Shown here one piece after another: positions 1 to 6,944 of a DNA stretch of 64,000 nt. This DNA comes from Haloarchaeobius amylolyticus (GTDB taxonomy: Archaea; Halobacteriota; Halobacteria; Halobacteriales; Natrialbaceae): assembly GCF_026616195.1 (NCBI RefSeq), contig NZ_JANHDH010000001.1:1054001-1118000 (forward strand). Direction: 5' to 3'. Numbering within the stretch: position 1 is the first letter of the stretch; each line of letters begins with the position of its first letter. The notes beneath the pieces are model-generated. The model was not told where the DNA came from. It ran no database searches and was given only the letters and a program-made list of their open reading frames with translations. The position numbers were made by a program, and so were the translations under genes.

Positions 1-87
1 GCTAGCCGTTCGCACCTTCTTCACTGGCCGACCCCGACCAGATAGATTATAGACCAGCAACGAGACGACGCATCCAACGAGGCACAC

Positions 88-831
88 ATGAAGGTCGAAC
101 TACTCGAGGCGACGGAGGACCCGGAGGAACTCATCTGCAAGGCCGCGCGCAACGACTACTACAGCGACTTCGTGGGCGAGGACGACTTCGAGACGGTGAT
201 GGGGAGCATCGACGGCGACACCATCGAGGACAAGCAGGAGACCCTCATCGGCCACCTGCTCGCCCACGGCCACTACGGGCCGTTCGAGCACCCGCAGGCG
301 ACGTTCGCCGTCAAGGGCATCAGCCGCTCCTGCATGGCCCAGATCACCCGCCACCGCCACGTGAGCTTCGACGTGCAGTCGATGCGCTACGTCTCCTTCG
401 ACGACGTGGACCCCGACGACGTGCGCGAGGGCGAATTGGTCGTGACGCCGCCCTCGGCGTCGGACCCGGACTGGGTCGGGCGGAACCAGAAGACCGGTGC
501 GGTCGACGAGGACGTCGTCGCGGAGCGCGAGGAGGTCTTCCGGGAGTCCGTCAGCCGGAGCGTCGAGGAGTACCAGCGCCTGCTCGACCTCGGCATGCCG
601 CCGGAGGACGCCCGCTTCGTCCTGCCCATCGGGACGAAGGTGAACATGGTCATGTCGATGAACGCCCGGATGCTGATGCACGTCGCCGACATGCGCGCGG
701 CGGCGGACGCCCAGTGGGAGATCCGCCAGCTCACCGAGGAGGTCCTCGACCTCGCGGCGGAGTGGTGTCCCATCACCTTCGAGTACTACGAGGAGAACAT
801 GCGCAACCGGAAGAACCGGCTCGCCCCCTGA
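88..831 (+). CDS. thyX: FAD-dependent thymidylate synthase ThyX
   Basis: Makes dTMP from dUMP using methylene-folate, with FAD/NADPH as reductant, in the cytoplasm. The ThyX signature is visible around residues 90-102 (RHRHVSFDVQSMRY, matching the RHRx7S pattern), and the C-terminal half carries the conserved ITRH and RxxLP-type segments (RFVLPIGT near residue 176). Length of 247 residues is normal for the family. The ATG at 88 is preceded by an AT-rich TATA-like stretch at 41-52, so the leader is short. It stands alone; no folate genes are adjacent. No sign of truncation. Confidence 0.95.
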   Translation: MKVELLEATEDPEELICKAARNDYYSDFVGEDDFETVMGSIDGDTIEDKQETLIGHLLAHGHYGPFEHPQATFAVKGISRSCMAQITRHRHVSFDVQSMRYVSFDDVDPDDVREGELVVTPPSASDPDWVGRNQKTGAVDEDVVAEREEVFRESVSRSVEEYQRLLDLGMPPEDARFVLPIGTKVNMVMSMNARMLMHVADMRAAADAQWEIRQLTEEVLDLAAEWCPITFEYYEENMRNRKNRLAP

Positions 832-1055
832 GCCGCGACGCTTGCGTGTGCAAGGTCGGCTTGAAGGCTTCAGGCACGACCATCCGCGCGTACCACTGCC
901 GATTCGAGAGACGTGACGGCCGTGAACAGTTCGGAACTGAGAGACATAACCGCGTGTTAGCGCGGTTCGAACCGCCGGTTCCGTGAACGTTCTGAACGGT
1001 ACCACGTGACAATGGGCACTTACTAATGAGTCAGTAGGGTGAATACTCTCTCGAG

Positions 1056-1346
1056 ATGGGGGAGATCTGGGGAGACGTCGTGGAGGCGGTCGCGGGGCTA
1101 CACCCGCGGGTCCGCCGCCGCCGACGCGAATACCGGGAGATAGCACAGGCAATCGACCAGCAGGACGTTCCGGCACGGTCCTTCCGCTGTGACGGCTGCG
1201 GCCGCGTCCAGTCTCGACACGCGGCGTCGGCGCTCGTCACCGACGGCGGGGGCGAGGGTGCCCCTGGCGTCTGGTGTGTGACCTGCGTCGAAGAAACAGC
1301 GCGAAACCAGAGCCAGACCCGAACGCTGGCCGGTATCGAACGCTAA
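1056..1346 (+). CDS. small zinc-ribbon-like hypothetical protein
   Basis: A 96-residue protein that I do not recognise as a named family. Two Cys pairs, CDGC (about residue 44) and CVTC (about residue 75), are spaced like a zinc ribbon or zinc finger. The N-terminal half is basic and probably helical (RVRRRRREYREI). A TATA-like cttactaatg at 1019-1028 lies about 27 bases before the ATG, which fits a leaderless transcript and supports this start. The stop codon abuts the end of an in-frame extension of the convergent regulator gene. Function unknown; nucleic-acid binding is a guess from the basic and Cys content. Confidence 0.6.
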   Translation: MGEIWGDVVEAVAGLHPRVRRRRREYREIAQAIDQQDVPARSFRCDGCGRVQSRHAASALVTDGGGEGAPGVWCVTCVEETARNQSQTRTLAGIER

Positions 1347-1400
1347 TCAGTCGTCGTCTTCGTTCTCGTCGTCGTCGTCACCGCCACGGACCATCTGGCC

Positions 1401-1718
1401 CTAGGCCTGCGACCCGGCCTGCGGGTCGCTGGCGTGCGGCCCTTCGATGAGGGAGCCGAAGTCGTCGACCTCGTCGTACTGGTCCTGGTACATCAGGGCG
1501 ATCTTGCCCTTCTTCGTGATCTCGTAGAGACCGGACCGCTCTGCCGGCCCGATCTTCTCGACGAGACCGTAGTCCGCGAGGACCGGTAGCCGGCTGTTGA
1601 TGTTCTTGCGACTCTTGCCCGTGTGGTGGGCGAGGTTGGTCGCGACGTTTCTCCCCTGTGCCTGTAGTGCTTCCAGTATCAGGAAGTCGGTTGGTTGGCG
1701 TAGTCTCACTGTATACAC
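1401..1718 (-). CDS. phiH1-repressor-like winged-helix transcriptional regulator
   Basis: A 105-residue winged helix-turn-helix protein of the haloarchaeal phage-phiH1-repressor-like type. The N-terminal helix RQPTDFLILEALQ, a recognition region (TGKSRKNINSRLPVLADYGLVEKI) and a wing (GLYEITKKGK) are visible in order. Start is a GTG at 1718 or 1709; a TATA-like tgtatatac lies at 1736-1744. An inverted repeat taatggc/gccatta at 1772-1802 could be its operator. Odd point: it ends in TAG, after which the same frame stays open for 17 codons giving an acidic tail (GQMVRGGDDDDENEDDD) to a TGA at 1347. This looks like a nonsense change that removed a natural C-terminus. Confidence 0.8.
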   Translation of the reverse strand: MYTVRLRQPTDFLILEALQAQGRNVATNLAHHTGKSRKNINSRLPVLADYGLVEKIGPAERSGLYEITKKGKIALMYQDQYDEVDDFGSLIEGPHASDPQAGSQA

Positions 1719-2193
1719 ACTCCCGGCTGAGCCGTTGTATATACTACTTGGGCGCTCCTTTTATTTCTATCTAATGGCAATTTCACGGTTCGATGGCCAT
1801 TAGTAATCGGCACCGGTGATTTTATGGTGGTCGCGCAACAAGTGTGCGACAGGGTGTGACGGCAGCACCACCCACGTTGCCGACACCCTGACTGGACGAC
1901 CCCCACCCACCCCCCCATCACTGCCCCGTCAGAGGCACACACCCACCCACCCGAACCACCCAGACTACCCGAACCAGACCACCACAGCACACCAACCCAC
2001 CCGCACCCACCCATGCGACGGTTGGTCCGACCGTGTGAGTCGTCATCCTACACGGGTCGGTTTTTTCGTGTTCCTCCGTGAACCGGACAGGCATGACCCC
2101 GGTCCACGGCACACTCTCGCAGCCGAGCACCGCCCGCCAGCGGCACCAGCCGCCCAGCGACGCCCCCGCCCCGAACCCCACGGAGGGTCGTCG
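1719..2193. other. divergent intergenic region with C-rich strand and G-quadruplex motif
   Basis: Spacer of 475 bases between the minus-strand regulator and the plus-strand amidohydrolase. It holds the regulator's TATA-like box (1736-1744), the 7-base inverted repeat at 1772-1802, and a strongly strand-biased block (about 1885-2013) rich in CCCACCC on the plus strand. On the minus strand bases 1900-1916 read as G7-T-G3-T-G5, a G-quadruplex-type motif. A T6 run follows ggtcgg near 2058. No convincing gene is seen here. Confidence 0.6.
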
Positions 2194-3390
2194 ATGACCA
2201 CGCACGTCTTCCGCGGCGGCGTCGTCGTCGACGCTGACGGCGCGCGCGAAGCCACCGTCGTCGTCGAGGACGACCGCATCACGCAGGTCGCCCCGGTCGA
2301 CAGCGATACCGGCCACGGCGACGACCTCGACCCCGACGGCGCCGAGGTCCACCACCTCGACGGGGCCTACCTCGCGCCCGGCCTCGTGGACGCACACGTC
2401 CACCTCATGATGGACGCCGGCCCCGACCCCGCCGCGAACGTCGACGCCTCGACGGCCAGCCTCACCTACCAGGCGACCCGCAACCTCCGCGACGCGGTCG
2501 AGGCGGGCGTCACCACCGTCCGGGACCTCGGTGCCCCCGACGGGATCGCACTCGACGCCCGGGCCGCGGTCGCCGACGGGACCGTCGCCGGCCCGCGGGT
2601 CCACGCCTGCGGCCAGAACGTCGTCATGACCGGCGGGCACGGCCACTGGTTCGGCCGCGAGGCCGACGGCCCCGCCGAGGTACGCAAGGCCGTCCGCGAG
2701 CAGCTCAAGGCCGGCGCGGACGTCGTCAAGTGCATGGCGACCGGCGGCGTCCTGACCGAGGGCGCCCAGACCGGCGCGCCCGAACTCACGCCCGACGAAC
2801 TCGCCGCGCTGGTCGACGCCGCGAGCGCGAAGAACGTCCCGACCGCCGCCCACGCCCACGGCACCCGGGGCATCGAGAACGCCGTCGCCGCCGGCATCAC
2901 CAGCGTCGAACACGGCACCTACATGGACGAGAACGCGGCCCAGATGATGGCCGACGCGGGCACCTACTGGGTTCCCACGGCCAGCGCGGTCCACGGCATC
3001 GTCGACAACGCGGACGCGGGGACCATCCCCGAGTGGGCCGTCGAGAAGGGCGAGCACGCCCTCGAGGCGTTCGCGGAGGCCTTCGAGCACGCGCTCGCGG
3101 CCGGCGTCACCGTCGCGATGGGCACCGACGCCGGCACCCCGTACAACCGGTTCGCGGACATCCCGCAGGAACTCGAACTGCTCGTCGAGTACGGTCTGAC
3201 GCCCGCAGAGGCACTTACGGCCGCGACGCGCAACGCCGCGGACCTTCTGGGCGTCGACGCCGGCCGCATCGCGCCCGGCCTCGCGGCCGACCTCGTCGTC
3301 CTGTCAGCCGACCCGACGGACGACGTGACCGCGTGGCGACACCCGGACCGTGTCGTGGCGCGCGGCCGATTCGTCAGTAACATGGCCTAG
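2194..3390 (+). CDS. metal-dependent amidohydrolase (imidazolonepropionase/prolidase-like)
   Basis: A 398-residue amidohydrolase-superfamily enzyme that hydrolyses a C-N bond in an unknown substrate in the cytoplasm. Metal ligands are visible in order: HVH in DAHVHLMMD (residues 68 and 70), a Lys in VVKCMATGG that may be carboxylated, HAHG, VEHGTY and GTDAGTP. The N- and C-terminal beta-sandwich strands (GVVVDADGAR; AADLVVLSADP) are present. The reading frame is open further upstream, but ATG 2194 is chosen because GGAGG sits at 2182-2186 and the family begins here. Closest in type to the Xaa-Pro dipeptidase/Sgx9260-like group; exact substrate cannot be told. Confidence 0.88.
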   Translation: MTTHVFRGGVVVDADGAREATVVVEDDRITQVAPVDSDTGHGDDLDPDGAEVHHLDGAYLAPGLVDAHVHLMMDAGPDPAANVDASTASLTYQATRNLRDAVEAGVTTVRDLGAPDGIALDARAAVADGTVAGPRVHACGQNVVMTGGHGHWFGREADGPAEVRKAVREQLKAGADVVKCMATGGVLTEGAQTGAPELTPDELAALVDAASAKNVPTAAHAHGTRGIENAVAAGITSVEHGTYMDENAAQMMADAGTYWVPTASAVHGIVDNADAGTIPEWAVEKGEHALEAFAEAFEHALAAGVTVAMGTDAGTPYNRFADIPQELELLVEYGLTPAEALTAATRNAADLLGVDAGRIAPGLAADLVVLSADPTDDVTAWRHPDRVVARGRFVSNMA

Positions 3391-3412
3391 CGTTCTTTAC
3401 CCCTCCCCGAGA

Positions 3413-4675
3413 ATGGGTAGGCGAATGCGTCGGTCACTTGGTGTCGGAACACTGGTCCTCCTCGTCGTGGGCGCGACCATACTGGCAGGTACGGGCCCGA
3501 ACACGGACGTCGCGCAGGCCCCGACCCCGTCGGTAGACGGCCCACGGGGAGATCTCGCAGGCGCGCAGCAGTTCGACCGCACACAGTTCCAGATACAGCT
3601 ATACGAGAACGGGTCGGCGCGCTTCGCCATCCACTACGAGCGCAACCTCAACGAGTCCGAGCGCTCGCAGTTCGAGGAGTTCGCCGAACGCTTCGAGAAC
3701 AACGAGACGGAGCTCTGGACGGACTTCCAGCGTCGCGCCCAGAGCCTCGTCGCCAACGGGCAGAACCAGACCGGGCGCGAGATGACGGCGACCGCCTTCC
3801 AGCGGCGCGCCAACATCCAGACCGGTTTCAACGACATCGGCGTCGTCGAGATGTCGTTCCTCTGGACCGGCTTCGCCAGTGAGTCCGGCGACCGCGTCGT
3901 CGTCGGCGACGTCTTCGAGGGCGGCCTCTACATCGGCCCCAGCCAGTCGCTCGTCGTCCAGACCGGCCCGAACGTCACGTTCGCCGCGGTCACACCCGAG
4001 GGCACCGTCTCCGGCGACTCGCTGGCGACCAGCGACTCCGTCACCTGGCAGGGCGAGAAGCAGTTCTCGGACGAACGCCCCCGCATCGAACTCGTCCCGA
4101 AGGGGACGGCTGGCGGCACGACCGCCGGCGGCGGCGACGGTGACGGTGGAACCACCGCGCCCGGGCAGGGTGGCGACGGGGCAGACAGCGGCCTCCCCCT
4201 GATGCCCATCCTGCTCGTGGTCGCGCTGGTCGGCGTCGGCGGCGTCGTCGTCTGGTGGCGCGCCCGCGAGGAGGGCGTCACCGGCGACTCGACCGCCGGC
4301 CCGACCACGACCGACCGCCCCGCCGAACCCGAGTCGCCCCAGATGAGCGGCGGCGCCCCCGCAGAACCCGACCCCGCGACCGACACCGAACCCGCGCCCG
4401 AACCCGCCGTCAGCGACGAGGAACTGCTCACCGACGAGGACCGCGTCCGCAAGCTCCTCGAGGACCACGGCGGCCGCATGCGCCAGTCCAACATCGTCGA
4501 CGAGACCGACTGGTCGAAGTCCAAGGTCAGCATGCTCCTCTCGGACATGGAAGAGGAGGGCGACATCAGCAAACTCCGCGTCGGCCGCGAGAACATCGTC
4601 AGCCTCGCCGGCCACGAACCCGACGCCGCCGGCTCGCCGTTCGAGGACGAGAACGACGAGGGTGGCGAACGGTAA
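3413..4675 (+). CDS. membrane-anchored winged-helix regulator
   Basis: A 420-residue protein built as signal peptide (residues 5-30), an extracytoplasmic domain of about 230 residues, a Gly/Thr-rich linker, one membrane span (LMPILLVVALVGVGGVVVWW, about residues 262-281), a Pro/Glu/Thr-rich linker and a C-terminal winged helix (about 340-400; RMRQSNIVDETDWSKSKV). The outside sensor-like domain and cytoplasmic DNA-binding domain on one chain suggest a one-component membrane regulator, a layout common in haloarchaea (DUF7343/DUF7345-like). Start 3413 gives the signal peptide; the upstream in-frame start overlaps the amidohydrolase. Ligand and targets unknown. Confidence 0.8.
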   Translation: MGRRMRRSLGVGTLVLLVVGATILAGTGPNTDVAQAPTPSVDGPRGDLAGAQQFDRTQFQIQLYENGSARFAIHYERNLNESERSQFEEFAERFENNETELWTDFQRRAQSLVANGQNQTGREMTATAFQRRANIQTGFNDIGVVEMSFLWTGFASESGDRVVVGDVFEGGLYIGPSQSLVVQTGPNVTFAAVTPEGTVSGDSLATSDSVTWQGEKQFSDERPRIELVPKGTAGGTTAGGGDGDGGTTAPGQGGDGADSGLPLMPILLVVALVGVGGVVVWWRAREEGVTGDSTAGPTTTDRPAEPESPQMSGGAPAEPDPATDTEPAPEPAVSDEELLTDEDRVRKLLEDHGGRMRQSNIVDETDWSKSKVSMLLSDMEEEGDISKLRVGRENIVSLAGHEPDAAGSPFEDENDEGGER

Positions 4676-4692
4676 ACCGCCACAGGGCGGCG

Positions 4693-4715
4693 TCGAAACG
4701 CAAGGGTTTTTAGTA
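4693..4715 (+). promoter_or_regulatory. probable tRNA-Glu promoter
   Basis: cgaaacgcaagg followed by gtttttagta resembles the BRE-TATA arrangement of haloarchaeal tRNA promoters, about 65 bases before the mature tRNA 5' end. Inferred by pattern only. Confidence 0.45.
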
Positions 4716-4775
4716 TCCCTGCTAAACGAAGTAATGCGAAGAACGCACCGCTCAGACGCGAGCAGGCGGATGCAA

Positions 4776-4850
4776 GCTCCGTTGGTGTAGTCCGGCCAAT
4801 CATCTTGCCCTCTCACGGCAAGGACCAGGGTTCGAATCCCTGACGGAGCA
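4776..4850 (+). tRNA. tRNA-Glu (anticodon CTC)
   Basis: A 75-base cloverleaf. Acceptor arms gctccgt and acggagc pair fully and A is the discriminator base. The anticodon stem ttgcc/ggcaa encloses the loop ctctcac, giving anticodon CTC. The T-arm is ccaggg-ttcgaat-ccctg. CCA is not encoded and no intron is seen. It is followed by a palindromic region whose arms resemble this T-arm. Confidence 0.96.
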
Positions 4851-4912
4851 CTTCTCTCGAACTCAGACCGACGAGCGATAGCGAGTCGTGTCTGATGCTG
4901 TCAATGCGGAAG

Positions 4913-5018
4913 CAGGGATTCGAGCAGTGAGCGGTGCGCGGTTCGAAGTGAAACGAGAACCGCGAGGCGAACGGCGTAGCCGTGAGCAACACGGAGCGAG
5001 TGAGTTCGAATCCCGACG
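4913..5018. repeat. palindrome with tRNA-Glu-like T-arm sequences
   Basis: Left arm cagggattcgag (4913-4924) and right arm ttcgaatcccg (5005-5015) are inverted and match the T-arm of the tRNA-Glu just upstream. The interior holds two smaller hairpins (gcggttc/gaaccgc and acggc/gccgt) and ends in ggagcgagtga, the same end as the other tRNA-linked palindromes in this window. Confidence 0.7.
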
Positions 5019-5139
5019 ACCACTTCTCACGAAGCAAGTTCCCGAGCGATAGCGGTGGATTTGCGAAGATCGCGTTACTCGGTCTGGGTCTGGAGACGTG
5101 TCTACTGGGAGATCCGTCTTCGACTATAACGGATAGATT

Positions 5140-5197
5140 GGGCAGATTTGAACCAGCGAGCACCGCGAAGCGGTGCGAGTGAGGTCCAAATCTCCCC
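5140..5197. repeat. palindrome with tRNA-Val-like T-arm sequences
   Basis: Left arm gggcagatttgaacc (5140-5154) pairs with ggtccaaatctcccc (5183-5197); both copy the T-arm of the nearby tRNA-Val. The interior agcgag-caccgc-gaa-gcggtg-cgagtga forms a second perfect inner stem. It lies downstream of tRNA-Val in that gene's direction. Confidence 0.75.
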
Positions 5198-5206
5198 GTG
5201 TTCCAT

Positions 5207-5268
5207 CTTACGAAACACGAACTTCTCGCTCGCTACGCTTCGCTCGAAGGGATTGTGTTTCGTAAAAG
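5207..5268 (-). repeat. hairpin directly after tRNA-Val, possible terminator or processing element
   Basis: Perfect 11-base arms ttacgaaacac (5208-5218) and gtgtttcgtaa (5255-5265) enclose a core containing tcgctcgctacgcttcgctcg, the reverse complement of the GCGAGCGAAGCG-type core of the other palindromes. It starts immediately after the 3' end of tRNA-Val, and on the minus strand begins with a short T-run, so it could terminate or define the 3' end of that transcript. Confidence 0.6.
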
Positions 5269-5343
5269 TGGGTTGGGGCAGATTTGAACTGCCGACTTCC
5301 TCCGTGTGAAGGAGGTGTCATAACCGGACTAGACCACCAACCC
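5269..5343 (-). tRNA. tRNA-Val (anticodon CAC)
   Basis: On the minus strand a 75-base cloverleaf begins GGGTTGG and ends CCAACCC-A. The anticodon stem cctcc/ggagg encloses ttcacac, giving anticodon CAC. The T-arm is ggcag-ttcaaat-ctgcc. No intron, CCA not encoded. A TATA-like cttaagttt on the minus strand at about 5376-5386 is a plausible promoter. Confidence 0.96.
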
Positions 5344-5396
5344 GGGTTCGCACTCTCGGCTACCCGGTTGTCAAACTTAAGAGTTGCTTTCCGTGA

Positions 5397-5657
5397 CTAC
5401 GCTTCCTGCTTGCGGTAGCCCTCGAGTTTCTTGCGGGCTTCGCGCACGTTCTCCTTGACCTTGCCCTCGGCCTTCTTCTCGTAGGACTTCAGGTCCTTCT
5501 GGAACTTCTCGACGCGGGAGGGCTCGGGTTCGGCCTCCTTGCCGCGGAGGTCGTCGAACTTCTGCTGGAGGGCCTCGAACTCCTCTTTGGCGCCCTCTTT
5601 GGTGTGCTCGCCTGCTCGCTTGAGGTAGTACTGGGCGTCTTTAAAATGCTTGTTCAT
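5397..5657 (-). CDS. small coiled-coil haloarchaeal protein (DUF7553-like)
   Basis: An 86-residue, highly charged, mostly helical protein (QYYLKRAGEHTKEGAKEE... VRKLEGYRKQ style heptads) with no Cys and no membrane span. Likely a helical bundle or coiled coil; it resembles the haloarchaeal DUF7553 family by sequence feel. ATG 5657 is chosen over upstream starts because the family-like sequence begins MNKHFKDAQ. A TATA-like ggttaaactcttatc on the minus strand lies at about 5674-5690. Function unknown. Confidence 0.75.
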   Translation of the reverse strand: MNKHFKDAQYYLKRAGEHTKEGAKEEFEALQQKFDDLRGKEAEPEPSRVEKFQKDLKSYEKKAEGKVKENVREARKKLEGYRKQEA

Positions 5658-5753
5658 ACACATCAATACGCATGATAAGAGTTTAACCCTTTCCCCTCCC
5701 GGGGTCGACCACACCTTGGATATCTTATACTATATCCCTGCCCCACCCCGCTT

Positions 5754-5802
5754 TTAGGCCAACCAAAACCACAGCCTTTTTCTAATTGTTAGGCAGACCT
5801 AA
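5754..5802 (+). promoter_or_regulatory. two DtxR/IdeR-like operator boxes
   Basis: TTAGGCAGACCTAA (5789-5802) is a near-perfect palindrome of the TTAGG-N-CCTAA type bound by DtxR-family metal regulators, and TTAGGCCAACCAAA (5754-5767) is a one-mismatch second copy 35 bases upstream. An AT-rich tttttctaatt lies between them and could be the promoter of the plus-strand unit starting at 5851 or 5979. Inference from motif only. Confidence 0.45.
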
Positions 5803-5850
5803 AACCACGGCCGGCGCCACACTCCCATAGCGAGCCAGACAAGCGCGTCG

Positions 5851-5940
5851 ATGAAGGTGCGACGCGCCGCGACTACCGTGGGCATCATCTCGGTGGTCCC
5901 CCTGTCCTGCTTCTCGCCGGCCGCCTGCTTCCGGAGCTAA
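5851..5940 (+). CDS. possible 29-residue Cys-containing micropeptide
   Basis: ATG to TAA frame encoding a 29-residue peptide with a basic start (MKVRR), a hydrophobic middle (TTVGIISVVPLSCF) and two Cys. Third-position GC is about 26 of 28 codons, as in real genes here. It lies between the DtxR-like boxes and the metallo-hydrolase gene, ending 38 bases before that gene's ATG, so it may be a leader peptide or a small membrane peptide. No clear ribosome-binding site. It could be chance in GC-rich DNA. Confidence 0.35.
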   Translation: MKVRRAATTVGIISVVPLSCFSPAACFRS

Positions 5941-5978
5941 GCCAAGGATTTACCAGAGGGCGGTCCAACTGGGGAGGT

Positions 5979-6926
5979 ATGTTCGAGCGGTTCGCTATCC
6001 CGACGCCGTTTCAGGTCGGTCCGGTCAACGCCTACCTCGCCGGCCGGACGCTGGTCGACCCGGGCCCCGACAGCGAGGAGGCCTGGTCGACGCTCCTGTC
6101 TGCACTGGAGACGCGTGAGCTCACGCCGGAGGACGTAGAGCGCGTGCTCATCACGCACCCACACCCCGACCACTTCGGGCTGGCCCACAGGTTCCGTGAC
6201 CTCGGCGCGGACGTCTACGCCAGCGAGCAGTGCGCGGATATCATCGGGGACTTCGAGGGGCGCTGGGAGTACGAACGCGAGTTCTTCGTCGACTTCTTCG
6301 AGCGCAACGGGATGGCGGCCTCGACCGCCGAGTCGGTGACCGACCTCCCGGAGGTGTTCCTGCGGTACGCACCCGACGTCGAGGCGGACGCCGTCATCGC
6401 CGACGGCGACGACATGACCGTCGACGACACGCTGGTCGAGGTGGCGAGCGTCGAGGGGCACGCCGCGGGCGAGCTGACGTTCTCCTACGAGCGCGACGGC
6501 GAGTACGCCGCAGTCGTCGGCGACAACGTCCTGCCCGACATCACGCCGAATCCGTTCCTCCAGCCGCCGCCGGAGCCGGGCGCCGAGCGACCGCGGGTCC
6601 TCCCGCGGTACAACGCCGCACTGGAGCGCCAGCGCGACGCGGGCTACGACCGGCTCCTGCCCGGCCATCGCGAGGCCATCACCGACCCCGCCGGTCGCAT
6701 CGAGGAGATACTGACCGCCCACGAGGCTCGCACGCAGGACGTGGCGGCGCTGGTCGAGGGCCCGACGACCGCGGTCGACGTGATGCACGGCCTCTTCGAG
6801 GACCTGCCCGTCACCGAGCAGTTCTCGGGGATGAGCGAGGCCGTCGGCCATCTGGACGTGCTCGAAGCCCGCGGGGACGTCACCCGACGCGAACAGGGCG
6901 GGATGGTCGTGTACGAACAGGCCTGA
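5979..6926 (+). CDS. metallo-beta-lactamase-fold hydrolase with C-terminal winged helix
   Basis: A 315-residue MBL-superfamily enzyme, most like the LACTB2/glyoxalase-II-type branch. The metal motif THPHPDHFG (about residues 51-59) matches HxHxDH; later ligands EGHAAGE (about 157), GDNVLPDI (about 180) and LPGHREAI (about 227) follow in the expected order. The last 70 residues look like a small winged helix (EILTAHEARTQDV...REQGGMVVY), as in LACTB2-like proteins. ATG 5979 follows a GGGGAGGT site. It may lie in the transcription unit starting near the DtxR-like boxes. Substrate unknown. Confidence 0.85.
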   Translation: MFERFAIPTPFQVGPVNAYLAGRTLVDPGPDSEEAWSTLLSALETRELTPEDVERVLITHPHPDHFGLAHRFRDLGADVYASEQCADIIGDFEGRWEYEREFFVDFFERNGMAASTAESVTDLPEVFLRYAPDVEADAVIADGDDMTVDDTLVEVASVEGHAAGELTFSYERDGEYAAVVGDNVLPDITPNPFLQPPPEPGAERPRVLPRYNAALERQRDAGYDRLLPGHREAITDPAGRIEEILTAHEARTQDVAALVEGPTTAVDVMHGLFEDLPVTEQFSGMSEAVGHLDVLEARGDVTRREQGGMVVYEQA

Positions 6927-6944
6927 CCCGGGCGACCGGCCCAC

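Larger units (their letters stand above)
4851..5206. other. non-coding palindrome-rich spacer between tRNA-Glu and tRNA-Val
   Basis: No credible protein gene. The stretch is filled by nested hairpins: an imperfect one near 4864-4893 (cagaccgacgag against cgagtcgtgtctg), the tRNA-Glu-like palindrome at 4913-5018 and the tRNA-Val-like palindrome at 5140-5197. Reading frames across it have poor codon bias for this genome. Confidence 0.65.

Noticed and set aside
714-986. Plus-strand 90-codon frame overlapping the end of thyX
   Set aside because: Out-of-frame overlap with no start signal; Arg/Gly-rich shadow.
1816-2193. N-terminal extension of the amidohydrolase frame
   Set aside because: The stretch translates to Pro/His/Thr-rich low complexity over the C-rich block; the ATG at 2194 with GGAGG before it is the family start.
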